Program-made: the position numbers and the translations under genes
In this document: piece after piece, positions 10,683-20,298 of the stretch
How positions within the stretch are numbered: the first letter of the stretch is position 1
How the letters are laid out: each line of letters starts with the position of its first letter
NCBI RefSeq assembly: GCF_009380215.1
Contig: NZ_WHUG01000003.1
Span: forward strand, 124,001-188,000
Reading direction: 5' to 3'
Source of the DNA: Rugamonas aquatica
Lineage (GTDB): Bacteria > Pseudomonadota > Gammaproteobacteria > Burkholderiales > Burkholderiaceae_D
DNA: 64,000 nt
Notes under the pieces: model-generated
What the model saw: the letters and a program-made list of their open reading frames with translations, nothing else
Databases searched by the model: none
What the model was told of the DNA's origin: nothing

Positions 10683-11723
10683 TTACTTGAGGCGGAAGCG
10701 TATGATGCCGTCGGCCCCTGTTTCACGGCGCACGATACCGTCGTGCCACAATTTGTGCAGGTGGGCCAGCGCCTCGCCCAGCGCAAAGCCAAGCTGGTGG
10801 GCGTCCAGCGGCCGTTTGAACATCAGCGGCACGATGTCGGCCGCCGACTGCCAGTCGCCACAGGCGTCGACCACCTCGGCCAGCCGCTCGGCATGGTGCT
10901 GTTGCAATTGTGCAATACGGGTGTGCAGTCCGCGGAATGGTTTGCCGTGCGACGGCAGGACCAATACATCATTCGGCAAGTCAACAAACTTGGCCAATGA
11001 ATCCAGATACAGCGTCAAAGGGTTGGATTCCGGTTCGACGGCGAAAACCGACACATTCGTGGAGATGCGCGGCAACACCATATCGCCGGCGATCAGCACA
11101 TTGAGCGCCGCGCAATACAGCGACGCATGCTCGGGAGCATGGCCGAAGCCGGTGATGACCTGCCATTGATGGTCGCCAATGACGACCAACTGTCCATCCT
11201 GGATGCGGGTGTAGGCCGTTGGTACCGACGGTACCAGTGTCGGATAGTAATTTTTCCGGCCTGCCATCTTTTCCAGCATTTCAGGATCGCGCAGGCCGTG
11301 GCGCTGGAAATGCGGCAGCGCCGCCGGGCCGTCCACGCCCGGCAGGGCGGCCGACATCATGCGCGCGAACGCGTACTCGCCGGTGGTGGTCCACAGCGGC
11401 GCGTCCCAGCGGCGGCACAGCCAGTCGGCCAGGCCGATGTGGTCGGGATGGCAATGGGTGGCGAACACGCGCCGCAGCGGCAGGCCGTCCAGGCCGTTCT
11501 CGAAAACGGTTTCCCAGGCGGCGCGGGTGGCGTCGCCCGCCACGCCGCAGTCGACCGCGCTCCAGCCGTCGCCGTCGCGCAGCAGCCAGAGGTTGATATG
11601 ATCCAGCGCAAACGGCAGCGGCATGCGCAGCCAGCGCAGGCCCGGGACGATCTCGTGCACGGCGCCGGCGGCCGGGATGGTGTCGCCCAGCGGGTAGTCC
11701 AGTTGCGATTCGAGCAGGTTCAT
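10683..11723 (-). CDS. MBL-fold metallo-hydrolase next to liuR
   Basis: 346 residues. The metallo-beta-lactamase metal motif HCHPDH is at residues 90-95, with further ligands expected in GFGHAPEH, IAGDMVL and LPSHGKPF. The C-terminal third (about 250-346) is a helical, winged-helix-like extension seen in the glyoxalase-II-like/LACTB2-type group. A good GGAGAG site precedes ATG 11723. It is divergent from liuR and shares with it the 38-base span holding a candidate LiuR operator, which suggests it belongs to the branched-chain degradation regulon, perhaps as a thioesterase. The substrate is not known from sequence. Confidence 0.85.
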   Translation of the reverse strand: MNLLESQLDYPLGDTIPAAGAVHEIVPGLRWLRMPLPFALDHINLWLLRDGDGWSAVDCGVAGDATRAAWETVFENGLDGLPLRRVFATHCHPDHIGLADWLCRRWDAPLWTTTGEYAFARMMSAALPGVDGPAALPHFQRHGLRDPEMLEKMAGRKNYYPTLVPSVPTAYTRIQDGQLVVIGDHQWQVITGFGHAPEHASLYCAALNVLIAGDMVLPRISTNVSVFAVEPESNPLTLYLDSLAKFVDLPNDVLVLPSHGKPFRGLHTRIAQLQQHHAERLAEVVDACGDWQSAADIVPLMFKRPLDAHQLGFALGEALAHLHKLWHDGIVRRETGADGIIRFRLK

Positions 11724-11761
11724 ATTTGTTCTCTCCGATGGGCAGGCGCGCTACAATGTGA

Positions 11762-11783
11762 TTGACGTTGACGTAAACGGAAA
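11762..11783. promoter_or_regulatory. Candidate LiuR operator, site A (liuR / MBL divergent promoter)
   Basis: Read on the minus strand, these 22 bases match site C (40387-40408) at 20 positions and share the core CGTTTACGTCAACGT. They lie between the divergent MBL and liuR start codons (at 11723 and 11811), where MerR-type autoregulators bind. The assignment to LiuR is inferred from position and recurrence. Confidence 0.65.
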
Positions 11784-11810
11784 TTGTACGACTTTACCGC
11801 ACACCCTGAG

Positions 11811-12206
11811 ATGCCCAACACCTACACCATTACCGAACTGGCCCGTGAATTCGACATCACGGCGCGCGCGATCCGCTTTTACGAAGACCAAGGCTTGCTG
11901 AGCCCGTCCCGCGAAGGCGCGGGCGGCCGCAACCGAGTCTACACGCCGCGCGACCGCACCCGCCTCAAGCTGACCCTGCGCGGCAAGCGCCTGGGGCTGT
12001 CGCTGTCGGAAATCAAGAGCCTGGTCGACATGTACGAATCGCCGAAAGACACCAGCGCCCAGATGAACCGCTTCCTCGGCGTGCTGGCCCAGCACCGCGA
12101 GACGCTGGAACAGCAGCGCGAGGATATCGAAATGTCGCTGGCCGAGATCACCGCCCACGAAGACGAGTGCAAGCGCCTGCTGGCGGCCATCGGCGAAGGC
12201 GTCTGA
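11811..12206 (+). CDS. liuR: MerR-family regulator of leucine/isovalerate degradation
   Basis: 131 residues. The N-terminal MerR winged helix-turn-helix (YTITELAREFDITARAIRFYEDQGLLSPSR, then RVYTPRDRTRLKLTLRGKRLGLSLSEIKSL) is followed by a coiled-coil dimerisation helix (about 75-125). No cysteine-rich metal-binding loop is present, which fits an acyl-CoA-type rather than metal effector. ATG 11811 is preferred over TTG 11784 because the HTH follows at once. It sits directly upstream of isovaleryl-CoA dehydrogenase, the canonical place of LiuR in proteobacteria, and operator-like sites occur before itself, before liuA and upstream of liuB. Confidence 0.9.
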   Translation: MPNTYTITELAREFDITARAIRFYEDQGLLSPSREGAGGRNRVYTPRDRTRLKLTLRGKRLGLSLSEIKSLVDMYESPKDTSAQMNRFLGVLAQHRETLEQQREDIEMSLAEITAHEDECKRLLAAIGEGV

Positions 12207-12217
12207 TTCCGGCTTAC

Positions 12218-12252
12218 TTTACGTTTACGTTAACGTCACACCCGCGTATTAT
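12218..12252 (+). promoter_or_regulatory. liuA promoter overlapping candidate LiuR operator, site B
   Basis: The operator-like 22-mer occupies 12218-12239 and matches site C at 19 of 22 positions. Within it, TTTACG (12224-12229) and TATTAT (12247-12252) are 17 bases apart and form a credible -35/-10 pair for liuA, whose ATG is at 12288. The overlap of operator and -35 box would allow direct control. Confidence 0.6.
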
Positions 12253-12287
12253 TGACGCTTCAATCAAAACACAAGAATGAGGACGAC

Positions 12288-13472
12288 ATGCTCCATCTCC
12301 CAGGCCTGACCTTTGACCACGGCGAAGACATCGCCGCCCTGCGCGAAGCCGTGCAACAGTTCGCCGCCGCGGAAATCGCCCCGCGCGCCGCCGAAATCGA
12401 CCGCAGCGACCAGTTCCCGATGGATCTGTGGCGCAAGATGGGCGATCTGGGCGTGCTCGGCATCACCGTCGGCGAAGAATACGGCGGCGCCAACATGGGC
12501 TATCTGGCCCACATCGTCGCGATGGAAGAAATCTCGCGCGCGTCGGCCTCGGTCGGCCTGTCGTACGGCGCCCACTCGAATCTGTGCGTCAACCAGATCA
12601 AGCGCAACGGCACCGAAGAGCAAAAACAAAAATACCTGCCAAAACTGATCTCCGGCGAACACGTCGGCGCACTGGCGATGTCCGAGCCGAATGCCGGTTC
12701 CGACGTGGTCAGCATGAAGCTGCGCGCCGATTTCAAGGGCGACCGCTGGGTGCTGAACGGCACCAAGATGTGGATCACCAACGGCCCCGACGCCGACGTG
12801 CTGGTGGTCTATGCCAAGAACGACCTGGAAGCCGGCCCGAAAGGCATGACCGCCTTCCTGATCGAAAAAGGTTTCAAAGGCTTCTCCGTGGCCCAGAAGC
12901 TCGACAAGCTGGGCATGCGCGGCTCCCACACCGGCGAGCTGGTGTTCGAAGATTGCGAAGTGCCGGCCGAGAACGTGCTGGGCGGCCTGGGCAAGGGCGT
13001 CAACGTGCTGATGTCCGGCCTGGACTTCGAGCGCACCGTGCTGTCCGGCGGTCCGCTGGGCATCATGCAGGCTTGCATGGACGCTGTGGTGCCTTACATC
13101 CACGACCGCAAGCAATTCGGCCAGCCGATCGGCGAGTTCCAGCTGATGCAGGGTAAGATTGCGGACATGTACTCGACCATGATGGCGTGCAAGGCATATG
13201 TGTACGCCGTCGGTCAGGCCTGCGACCGGGCCAAAACCCCGGAAGCGGTCCGCCAGTTGCGCAAGGATGCAGCGGGAGCCATTTTGTATAGCGCAGAAAA
13301 AGCGACCTGGATGGCCGGCGAGGCGATCCAGACGCTGGGCGGCAACGGCTACATCAACGAGTATCCGGTCGGCCGCCTGTGGCGCGACGCCAAGTTGTAT
13401 GAAATCGGCGCCGGCACCAGCGAAATCCGCCGCATGCTGATCGGCCGCGAACTGTTCGCGGAAACCAAGTAA
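12288..13472 (+). CDS. liuA: Isovaleryl-CoA dehydrogenase
   Basis: 394 residues. An FAD-dependent acyl-CoA dehydrogenase that converts isovaleryl-CoA to 3-methylcrotonyl-CoA in leucine breakdown. The family blocks [34 protein letters not shown] and [19 protein letters not shown] are visible. The catalytic base lies in the IVD-specific position, E248 in [15 protein letters not shown], rather than at the C-terminal YEG position used by MCAD-type enzymes; the latter reads [12 protein letters not shown] here. ATG 12288 has a GAGGAC ribosome site. Unlike the usual liuABCDE order, liuB does not follow: a dispersed repeat and aceK do. Confidence 0.95.
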   Translation: MLHLPGLTFDHGEDIAALREAVQQFAAAEIAPRAAEIDRSDQFPMDLWRKMGDLGVLGITVGEEYGGANMGYLAHIVAMEEISRASASVGLSYGAHSNLCVNQIKRNGTEEQKQKYLPKLISGEHVGALAMSEPNAGSDVVSMKLRADFKGDRWVLNGTKMWITNGPDADVLVVYAKNDLEAGPKGMTAFLIEKGFKGFSVAQKLDKLGMRGSHTGELVFEDCEVPAENVLGGLGKGVNVLMSGLDFERTVLSGGPLGIMQACMDAVVPYIHDRKQFGQPIGEFQLMQGKIADMYSTMMACKAYVYAVGQACDRAKTPEAVRQLRKDAAGAILYSAEKATWMAGEAIQTLGGNGYINEYPVGRLWRDAKLYEIGAGTSEIRRMLIGRELFAETK

Positions 13473-13484
13473 GAACCGGTTAGT

Positions 13485-13565
13485 CGTCGTTCCCGCGAAA
13501 GCGGGAACCCATGCTGAGCTGATTTAGCCGGCGTTCTATGGATTCCCGCTTTCGCGGGAACGACG
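13485..13565. repeat. Dispersed inverted repeat, copy R1
   Basis: Perfect 23-bp arms (13485-13507 and 13543-13565) with the core TTCCCGCGAAAGCGGGAA, itself a hairpin, and a 35-base spacer holding CCATGCTGAGC and TATGGATTCC. It begins 12 bases after the liuA stop. Four more copies occur in the window. Confidence 0.85.
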
Positions 13566-13583
13566 CTCACTAACGGAACTGAC

Positions 13584-15407
13584 ATGATCCAGGCTGCATT
13601 CCCCAAACTGCTGCGCTCGCAGATTGCGTTCGACATCGCCCGCACCATCCGCGACGGTTTCGACAAGCACTACCGCTTGTTCCGCCAGACCAGCCAGCGG
13701 GCCCGGCAGCTGTTCGAGCAGGGCGCCTGGAGCGAATCGCAGCGGGTCGCGCGCGAGCGCATCGGCTTCTACGACCAGCGCGTGCAGGAATGCGTGCACA
13801 CGCTGGAAGACGAGTACGACCCGGCCGAACTGACCGATGAAGTGTGGCGCGAACTCAAGCTGCACTACATCGGCATGCTGTCCGACCACAAGCAGCCGGA
13901 GCTGGCCGAAACCTTCTTCAACTCGGTCTGCTGCAACATCCTGCACCGCAGCTACTTCCACAACGAATTCATCTTCGTGCGCCCGGTGGTGTCCACCGAG
14001 TACATCGAGACCGAGGAAATCGCGCCGACCTACCGCGTCTACTACCCCGGCACCGACGGCCTGCACTACACGCTCAAGCGCGTCATCACCAACTTCCAGC
14101 TGGCGACCAAGTTCGCCAACCTGACGCGCGACGTGGCGCAGATCGAAGGCCGCTTGCGTACGCTGTTCGGCGGCATCAAGCTGGAGCCCAACCACCAGAT
14201 CCATGTGCTGTCGAGCCTGTTCTTCCGCAACAAGGGCGCCTACATCGTCGGCAAGGGCATCAACGGCAACAAGGAATACCCGTTCGTCGTGCCCATCCTG
14301 CACAACAAACACGGCGAGCTGATCCTCGACACCGTGCTGTTCGACCACGAGCAGATCACGATTTTGTTCTCGTTCACGCGCGCCTACTTCCTGGTCGACA
14401 TGGAAGTGCCGTCGGCCTACGTGCAGTTCCTGCGCACGCTGCTGCCGCGCAAGCCGCGCAGCGAGATCTACACCATCCTCGGCCTGCAAAAACAGGGCAA
14501 GACGCTGTTCTACCGCGACTACCTGCAACACCTCAAGCATTCGTCCGACCTGTTCGACATCGCGCCCGGCATCCGCGGCCTGGTGATGCTGGTGTTCGCG
14601 CTGCCGTCCTTCCCGTACGTGTTCAAGGTCATCAAGGATTTCTTCCCGTCGCCCAAGGAAACCACGCGCGCGCTGATCAAGGAAAAATACCTGCTGGTCA
14701 AACACCACGACCGCGTCGGTCGCATGGCCGACACGCTGGAATATTCCAACGTCGCCTTCCCGCGCCACCGCTTCAGCGAAGAGCTGATCGCCGAGCTCAA
14801 GCACTTCGCGCCATCGCTGCTGGAAGAAGAGGGCGACCAGCTCATCATCAAGCACCTGTACATCGAGCGCCGCATGGTGCCGCTGAACATGTGGCTGACC
14901 AACGCCGACCAGGACCACGACGACCTCCAGATCGAACACGGCGTGCTGGAGTACGGTAACGCCATCAAGGAACTGGTGGCGGCCAACATCTTCCCCGGCG
15001 ATATGCTGTACAAGAATTTCGGCGTCACGCGCCACCAGCGCGTGGTGTTCTACGATTACGACGAAATCGAATACATCACCGACTGCAATTTCCGCGTGAT
15101 CCCGGAAGCCCGCACGGAAGAAGAAGAAATGGCCTCCGAGCCGTGGTACCCGATCGGCAAGTACGACGTTTTCCCCGAGCAGTTCGGCCGCTTCCTGCTG
15201 GGGAACGCCAAGATCCGAAAATATTTTATGAAGCACCACAGCGACCTGTTGACGCAGGCCTGGTGGCAGGCGCGCAAGCAGCGCATCCTCGACGGCTACG
15301 TGGAAGACGTGTTCCCGTATCCGCAGCACATCCGTTTTTGCAATCAGCACACCACCCCACCGGCGGCGATCCAGCCGCCATTTATGGAGACCTTAGAAAA
15401 TGAATGA
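13584..15407 (+). CDS. aceK: Isocitrate dehydrogenase kinase/phosphatase
   Basis: 607 residues, slightly longer than the roughly 580 of the E. coli enzyme. AceK phosphorylates and dephosphorylates isocitrate dehydrogenase, diverting carbon into the glyoxylate shunt during growth on acetate or fatty acids. Family hallmarks are the N-terminal regulatory half ([20 protein letters not shown]), [18 protein letters not shown] near the nucleotide site, [18 protein letters not shown] with the ATP-binding lysine, and the kinase catalytic segment [23 protein letters not shown]. No aceA or aceB is adjacent. Its last 8 bases overlap the thiolase gene. Its location between leucine-degradation genes fits joint use of acetyl-CoA-yielding substrates. 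Confidence 0.96.
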   Translation: MIQAAFPKLLRSQIAFDIARTIRDGFDKHYRLFRQTSQRARQLFEQGAWSESQRVARERIGFYDQRVQECVHTLEDEYDPAELTDEVWRELKLHYIGMLSDHKQPELAETFFNSVCCNILHRSYFHNEFIFVRPVVSTEYIETEEIAPTYRVYYPGTDGLHYTLKRVITNFQLATKFANLTRDVAQIEGRLRTLFGGIKLEPNHQIHVLSSLFFRNKGAYIVGKGINGNKEYPFVVPILHNKHGELILDTVLFDHEQITILFSFTRAYFLVDMEVPSAYVQFLRTLLPRKPRSEIYTILGLQKQGKTLFYRDYLQHLKHSSDLFDIAPGIRGLVMLVFALPSFPYVFKVIKDFFPSPKETTRALIKEKYLLVKHHDRVGRMADTLEYSNVAFPRHRFSEELIAELKHFAPSLLEEEGDQLIIKHLYIERRMVPLNMWLTNADQDHDDLQIEHGVLEYGNAIKELVAANIFPGDMLYKNFGVTRHQRVVFYDYDEIEYITDCNFRVIPEARTEEEEMASEPWYPIGKYDVFPEQFGRFLLGNAKIRKYFMKHHSDLLTQAWWQARKQRILDGYVEDVFPYPQHIRFCNQHTTPPAAIQPPFMETLENE

Positions 15408-16599
15408 TCCTATCGTAATCGTCGGTGCAGCCCGCACCCCTATGGGCGCCTTCCAGGGCGACTTTTCCAGCAAGGCCGCGCACGACCTGGGCGCCGTTGC
15501 GATCCAGGCCGCCGTCGAACGCTCCGGCATCGATGGCAAGCTGGTTGAGCACGTCTACTTCGGCAACTGCCTGATGGCGGGCCAGGGCCAGGCGCCTGCG
15601 CGCCAAGCTCTGTTAAAAGCCGGCCTGCCGACTTCGACCGGCGCAGTGACGCTGTCCAAGATGTGCGGCTCGGCCATGCAGGCCGCGATCTTCGCGCACG
15701 ACCAGCTGGTGGCAGGCAGCGCCGAAGTGGTGATCGCCGGCGGCATGGAATCGATGACCAACGCGCCCTACCTGGTGCCGAAGGCGCGCGGCGGCTACCG
15801 CATCGGCCACGGCATGCTGTTCGACCACATGATGTACGACGGCCTGGAAGACGCCTACTCGCGCAACGAGAAAACCGGCGAAGGCCGCTCGATGGGCACC
15901 TTCGCCGAAGAGTGCTCGGCCAAGTACGAATTCACCCGCGAAGCGCAGGACAACTTCGCCATCGAATCGGTCAAGCGCGCGCAGGTTGCCACCAAGGAAG
16001 GCTACTTCAAGTGGGAAATCGCGCCTGTCACCGTGAGCAGCCGCGCCGGCGACACCGTCATCGACCAGGATGAAGGCCCGCTCAAAGCCAAGGTCGAAAA
16101 GATCCCGACGCTGCGCGCAGCGTTCAAGAAAGACGGCACCATCACCGCCGCCTCGTCGTCTTCGATCAACGACGGCGCCGCCGCGCTGGTCATGATGCGC
16201 GAATCGACCGCCAAGAAACTGGGCGCCACCATCATCGCCAAGATCCACGGCCACGCCACCTTCGCGCAGGAACCTAACCTGTTCACCACCGCACCGATCG
16301 GCGCGGTCGAAAAGCTGTACAAGAAAATCGGCTGGGGCAGCAAGGACGTCGACCTGTTCGAGATCAACGAAGCGTTTGCCGCCGTGCCGATGGCCGCCAT
16401 GCGCGACCTCGACATCCCGCACGACAAGGTCAACATCCACGGCGGCGCCTGCGCGCTGGGCCACCCGATCGGCGCGTCCGGCGCGCGCATCATCGTCACC
16501 CTGATCGGCGCGCTGAAACGCACCGGCGGCAAGAAGGGCGTGGCGGCACTGTGCATCGGCGGCGGCGAAGCGACCGCGATGGCCATCGAACTGGTGTAA
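15400..16599 (+). CDS. Acetyl-CoA C-acetyltransferase (thiolase)
   Basis: 399 residues of thiolase II type. The nucleophilic cysteine is C89 in [11 protein letters not shown], and the C-terminal catalytic blocks [18 protein letters not shown] and [13 protein letters not shown] are intact. It condenses or cleaves acetoacetyl-CoA; as the last step after HMG-CoA lyase and acetoacetate activation it would finish leucine degradation, but the same enzyme type serves polyhydroxybutyrate synthesis (PhaA) and fatty-acid metabolism, so the symbol is left open. The start overlaps the end of aceK (ATGAATGA), implying coupling; an SDR gene follows 4 bases later. Confidence 0.93.
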   Translation: MNDPIVIVGAARTPMGAFQGDFSSKAAHDLGAVAIQAAVERSGIDGKLVEHVYFGNCLMAGQGQAPARQALLKAGLPTSTGAVTLSKMCGSAMQAAIFAHDQLVAGSAEVVIAGGMESMTNAPYLVPKARGGYRIGHGMLFDHMMYDGLEDAYSRNEKTGEGRSMGTFAEECSAKYEFTREAQDNFAIESVKRAQVATKEGYFKWEIAPVTVSSRAGDTVIDQDEGPLKAKVEKIPTLRAAFKKDGTITAASSSSINDGAAALVMMRESTAKKLGATIIAKIHGHATFAQEPNLFTTAPIGAVEKLYKKIGWGSKDVDLFEINEAFAAVPMAAMRDLDIPHDKVNIHGGACALGHPIGASGARIIVTLIGALKRTGGKKGVAALCIGGGEATAMAIELV

Positions 16600-16603
16600 G
16601 CGG

Positions 16604-17272
16604 ATGGCGACGGCACTGATCATCGGCGCCTCGCGCGGCATCGGTCTGGAACTGGTGCGCCAGTACCTGGCCGACGGCTGGCGCGTGATCGCCACCGCGC
16701 GCAAGGCGGAAGACGTGGACACGCTGGCCGCCATGGGCGCAGAAGCCCATGGGCTGGACGTGACCAATGTCGAAGCCGTGGCCGGCCTGGGCTGGAAGCT
16801 GGACGGCGAGGAGCTCAACGTGGCCATCCTCAACGCCGGCGTGTACGGCCCGCGCCATGAAGGCTTCCCGCTGCAATCGGACTTTGACAGCGTGATGCAC
16901 ACCAACGTGCTGGCGGCGATGCGGCTGCTGCCCATCATCGCGCCGATGGTGTGCGCGGTGCGCGGCAAGCTGGCGGTGATGTCGTCGAGGATGGGTTCGC
17001 TGAGCGAGCGCGGCAATCCCATCGGATCGCTGTACCGCGCCAGCAAGGCGGCGCTGAACTCGGTGCTGATCGACACCGCGCTGACTTTCGGCAAGCAGGG
17101 CGCCACCTGCGTCGCCCTGCATCCGGGCTGGGTACGCACGGACATGGGCGGCAGCGAGGCCGATCTGTCGGTGGAAGAAAGCGCGGCCGGCATCCGCGCA
17201 ACGCTGGCGGCGCTACCCGCGTCCGAGCTGGCGGTGTATCGCGACTACGATGGCACAAGCATCGGCTGGTGA
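16604..17272 (+). CDS. Short-chain dehydrogenase/reductase
   Basis: 222 residues. NAD(P)-binding motif GASRGIG near the N-terminus, LNAG in the middle, catalytic serine in VMSSRMG, and the YxxxK motif as YRASK. C-factor/CsgA-like SDRs share this length. It sits 4 bases after the thiolase stop and 24 bases before an acyl-CoA dehydrogenase, so an oxidoreduction on an acyl-CoA or related metabolite is plausible; the substrate is not known. Confidence 0.85.
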   Translation: MATALIIGASRGIGLELVRQYLADGWRVIATARKAEDVDTLAAMGAEAHGLDVTNVEAVAGLGWKLDGEELNVAILNAGVYGPRHEGFPLQSDFDSVMHTNVLAAMRLLPIIAPMVCAVRGKLAVMSSRMGSLSERGNPIGSLYRASKAALNSVLIDTALTFGKQGATCVALHPGWVRTDMGGSEADLSVEESAAGIRATLAALPASELAVYRDYDGTSIGW

Positions 17273-17296
17273 TTCAATAACGATAAACGAGACAAT

Positions 17297-18424
17297 ATGA
17301 TACTGAGCGAAGAACACGAAATGATACGCGACGCCCTGCGCACCTTTGCGCGGGAGCGCCTGGCGCCCAACGCGGCCCGCTGGGACAAGGAACATCACTT
17401 CCCGAAAGAGGAGTTGAAGGAGCTGGCCGCGCTGGGCGCGTTCGGCGTCGCGGTGCCGGAGGCGCTGGGCGGCGCCGGCATGGATTACGTGTCGCTCGCC
17501 TTGGTATTGGAAGAGATCGCGGCCGGTGATGGCGGCACGTCCACCATCATTTCCGTCAACAACTGCCCGGTGTGCAGCATCGCCATGATGTATGCCAACG
17601 ACAAGCAGAAACAACAGTGGCTGCGTCCGCTGGCACAGGGCGAGATGCTGGGCGCCTTCTGCCTGACCGAGCCGCACACCGGCAGCGACGCCGCCGCCCT
17701 GCGCACCACCGCCACGCGCGATGGCGACGAGTATGTCATCAACGGCGTCAAGCAGTTCATCACCAGCGGCAAGTATGCGGACGTGGCCATCGTCATGGCC
17801 GTCACCGACAAGGCGGCCGGCAAGAAGGGCATCAGCGCCTTCTGGGTGCCGACCTCGGCGCCGGGCTACATCGTGGCAGGGCTGGAGCAGAAGATGGGCC
17901 AGCACTCGTCGGACACGGCGCAAATCTTGTTCGAGAACTGCCGCATTCCGGCGGAGAATTTGATCGGCGAGGAAGGCCAGGGTTACAAGATCGCCTTGTC
18001 GGGACTGGAAGGCGGCCGCATCGGCATCGCCTCGCAGGCGGTGGGCATGGCGCGCGCGGCGTATGAGGCGGCGCTGGCGTATGCAAGGGATCGCGAGAGC
18101 TTCGGCAAGCCGATCTTCGAACACCAGGCGGTGCAGTTCCGTTTGTCGGACATGGCGACGCAGATCGAAGCGGCGCGCCAGCTGATCCGCCATGCGGCGT
18201 CGATGAAGGATGCGGGATTGCCGTGTTTGAAGGAAGCGGCGATGGCCAAGCTGTTCGCCTCCGAGATGGCGGAGAGGGTTTGCTCCGACGCCATCCAGGT
18301 GCACGGCGGTTACGGTTACGTGTCCGACTTCCCTGTAGAGCGCATTTACCGCGACGTGCGCGTGTGCCAGATCTACGAAGGCACCAGCGATATCCAGAAA
18401 CTGCTGATCGCCCGCGCGCTGTAA
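17297..18424 (+). CDS. Acyl-CoA dehydrogenase, short/medium-chain type
   Basis: 375 residues. Blocks AFCLTEPHTGSDAAALRT, FITSGKYADVAIVMAVTD and GGRIGIASQAVGMARAA identify the family. The catalytic glutamate is at the SCAD/MCAD position in the C-terminal IYEGTSDIQKLLIAR, unlike liuA. Related to butyryl- or 2-methylbutyryl-CoA dehydrogenases; in this context a branched-chain substrate (isoleucine or valine side) is possible but not shown. It is the last gene of the aceK-thiolase-SDR group; repeat copy R2 follows 14 bases after the stop. Confidence 0.92.
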   Translation: MILSEEHEMIRDALRTFARERLAPNAARWDKEHHFPKEELKELAALGAFGVAVPEALGGAGMDYVSLALVLEEIAAGDGGTSTIISVNNCPVCSIAMMYANDKQKQQWLRPLAQGEMLGAFCLTEPHTGSDAAALRTTATRDGDEYVINGVKQFITSGKYADVAIVMAVTDKAAGKKGISAFWVPTSAPGYIVAGLEQKMGQHSSDTAQILFENCRIPAENLIGEEGQGYKIALSGLEGGRIGIASQAVGMARAAYEAALAYARDRESFGKPIFEHQAVQFRLSDMATQIEAARQLIRHAASMKDAGLPCLKEAAMAKLFASEMAERVCSDAIQVHGGYGYVSDFPVERIYRDVRVCQIYEGTSDIQKLLIARAL

Positions 18425-18438
18425 GATAAGGTTCGCTC

Positions 18439-18519
18439 CGTCATTCCCGCGTAGGCGGGAATCCATACTGAGCCTGCTACAGCGGTGTTCTATGGGTTCC
18501 CGCCTGCGCGGGAACGACG
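18439..18519. repeat. Dispersed inverted repeat, copy R2
   Basis: Arms 18439-18461 and 18497-18519 with the TTCCCGCG...CGGGAA core, and the inner signature CCATACTGAGC...TATGGGTTCC in the same orientation as R1. It lies between the acyl-CoA dehydrogenase and the GIY-YIG gene. Confidence 0.85.
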
Positions 18520-18540
18520 GAGGGTTAGTGCGTCTTTACT

Positions 18541-18834
18541 TCACCCGGTGAAATCCTCGAACAAATCGCGCCACAATGGATTCGATTTTTGTATCAATTC
18601 AATCTTCCAATCGCGGCGCCATTTTTTGATCTGCTTCTCGCGTGTAATCGCGGCCAGGATCTCTGTGTGCTGTTCGTACCAGACCAGGCGTTTGACGGCG
18701 TATTCCTTGGTGAAGCCTTCTGCGAGACCTTCACGGTGTTGCCACACACGTTGGATCAAATTTGAAGTCACGCCGACATATAACGTGCCGTAACGGCTGC
18801 TGGCGAGGATGTAGACATAGCTTTCTTTGCCCAT
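18541..18834 (-). CDS. GIY-YIG nuclease-family protein (UvrC-N-like)
   Basis: 97 residues, the usual size of free-standing COG2827-type proteins. The GIY-YIG fold shows as YVYILASSRYGTLYVGVTSNL, followed by VWQHREG, the conserved KRLVWYE and the glutamate/lysine block REKQIKKWRRDWKIELI. ATG 18834 (MGKESYVYIL) matches family starts; an upstream in-frame start would add 23 residues. The base composition is visibly more AT-rich than its neighbours. It is bracketed by repeat copies R2 and R3. A role in DNA processing or repeat mobility is conceivable; the biological function of this family is not settled. Confidence 0.88.
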   Translation of the reverse strand: MGKESYVYILASSRYGTLYVGVTSNLIQRVWQHREGLAEGFTKEYAVKRLVWYEQHTEILAAITREKQIKKWRRDWKIELIQKSNPLWRDLFEDFTG

Positions 18835-18913
18835 GATTTTCTCGACTCGACGATTGAGAAAAAATGGTCTCTCACTTTCGCCAAGACTGGGCTGATCTAA
18901 CACAGATGCCAGG

Positions 18914-18994
18914 TTCTATGGATTCCCGCCTTCGCGGGAATGACGGACTCACGGCCAACTCGTCATTCCCGCGAAAACGGGAGTCCATACTCAG
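18914..18994. repeat. Dispersed inverted repeat, copy R3 (rearranged)
   Basis: Two half-units placed tail to tail: a right arm with TATGGATTCCCGCC (18914-18946) and a left arm with CGTCATTCCCGCG and CCATACTCAG (18961-18994). The TCA inside the left half supplies the TGA stop codon (18991-18993, minus strand) of the flavin reductase gene. Confidence 0.75.
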
Positions 18995-19581
18995 TCGGCG
19001 CTACCCGCCGCCTTCACAACCACTTTTTCGCCAATAGCGTAGAAAGTGCCGCCAGCAATGTAGTGCAAGCTGCGCCATTCCGGGCCGGCGGACTCGAATT
19101 CCCAGTGGCCATTGCGGAACACGTGCGCGTCGGCAAAGGCTGCGACCACTTCGCCGATGAACAAGTCATAAGTCTGCTGGTTGTGCGGCTCAGGCACCAC
19201 TTTGCAGATCAGCCAGCCCGAACAGCCCACCACCAGCGGCGTCTCGTGACCGTCCACGTGAAAGATCTCCACGCCGCATTGCGTCAGCTTGTCCGGCGTA
19301 TCGGCCAGGCTCTTGCTGCCGACCGCGTAGGTCAAATCGATCTGCGCCATATTCGGCACCTGGATCGCAAAATAGCCGCTCTGCTCGACCAGCCCACGCG
19401 TGCTGGTCGCTTTATCCAGCACCACCGTGATCTTCGGCGGCATGAAATCCAGCGCGCACGACCACGCGGCCGCCATCACGTCGGTGACGCCGCCATGTGT
19501 GGCCGACACCAGCACCGTCGGGCCATGGTTCAACAAGCGATAGGCTTTTTCCAGTTCGACTGGCAGTACATGCAGGTCCAA
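18991..19581 (-). CDS. Flavin reductase-like FMN-binding protein, last gene of the ars operon
   Basis: 196 residues of the flavin-reductase-like (split-barrel) family: NHGPTVLVSATHGGVTDVMAAAW at the N-terminus, then KITVVLDKATSTRGLVEQSGYFAIQVPN. Likely reduces FMN/FAD with NAD(P)H. It has no ATG near its start: the TTG at 19581-19579 directly follows the arsH TAA with no gap, so translation is probably coupled to arsH. A role in supplying reduced flavin for ArsH or organoarsenical oxidation is inferred from position. Its stop codon lies inside repeat R3. Confidence 0.82.
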   Translation of the reverse strand: MDLHVLPVELEKAYRLLNHGPTVLVSATHGGVTDVMAAAWSCALDFMPPKITVVLDKATSTRGLVEQSGYFAIQVPNMAQIDLTYAVGSKSLADTPDKLTQCGVEIFHVDGHETPLVVGCSGWLICKVVPEPHNQQTYDLFIGEVVAAFADAHVFRNGHWEFESAGPEWRSLHYIAGGTFYAIGEKVVVKAAGSAD

Positions 19582-20286
19582 TTAAATTTTCCCCAGTTGT
19601 CGATTGATCGCCTTCACCGAACGCTCGTTGCGTTCGCTGTAGCGGTCGGTCAGGTAATCGGTGCGGCCGCGCAGGAGCAAGGTCATCTTGAACAGCTCCT
19701 CCATCACATCCACCACCCGCTCATAATAGCCTGACGGACGCATGCGGCCGTTGTCGTCGAACTCCTTGTAAGCCATCGGCACCGACGACTGATTCGGTAT
19801 CGTGAACATGCGCATCCAGCGCCGCAGCAGGCGCAGCGTGTTGACCACGTTGAACGACTGCGATCCGCCGCATACCTGCATTACCGCCAGCGTGCGGCCC
19901 TGGCTCGGGCGCAGCGCGCCTTGTTCCAGCGGGATCCAGTCGATCTGGTTCTTCATCACCGCCGTGATGGCGCCATGCCGCTCCGGGCTGCACCACACCT
20001 GACCCTCGGACCACAGCGACAAGGCACGCAACTCCTGCACCTTGGGATGGTCTTCCGGCACGCTACCCGCCATCGGCAACTTGGTCGGGTCGAAGATTTT
20101 CACCTCGGCGCCGAAGTGCTCCAGTATCCGCGCCGCCTCTTCGGTCAGGAAGCGGCTGAACGAACGCTCGCGCAGCGAGCCATACAGCATCAGGATGCGC
20201 GGCGGATGATCGAGGTCGCCAACCGGCGCCAGCTTGTCCAGCGTTGGCATCTCCAGCAGCGAGGGATTGATGTTGGGCAGGTCCAT
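19582..20286 (-). CDS. arsH: ArsH, NADPH-dependent FMN reductase of arsenic resistance
   Basis: 234 residues with the flavodoxin-like FMN-binding loop [11 protein letters not shown], the [21 protein letters not shown] block and the C-terminal ERNERS segment characteristic of ArsH. ArsH oxidises trivalent organoarsenicals in the cytoplasm. Strong AGAGGA ribosome site before ATG 20286. It follows arsB by 12 bases in a compact arsR-arsC-arsB-arsH order. Confidence 0.95.
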   Translation of the reverse strand: MDLPNINPSLLEMPTLDKLAPVGDLDHPPRILMLYGSLRERSFSRFLTEEAARILEHFGAEVKIFDPTKLPMAGSVPEDHPKVQELRALSLWSEGQVWCSPERHGAITAVMKNQIDWIPLEQGALRPSQGRTLAVMQVCGGSQSFNVVNTLRLLRRWMRMFTIPNQSSVPMAYKEFDDNGRMRPSGYYERVVDVMEELFKMTLLLRGRTDYLTDRYSERNERSVKAINRQLGKI

Positions 20287-20298
20287 ATGGTTGTCCTC

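Noticed and set aside
13536..15350. A 604-codon minus-strand frame opposite aceK
   Set aside because: Same type of antisense artefact; aceK is unmistakable on the plus strand.
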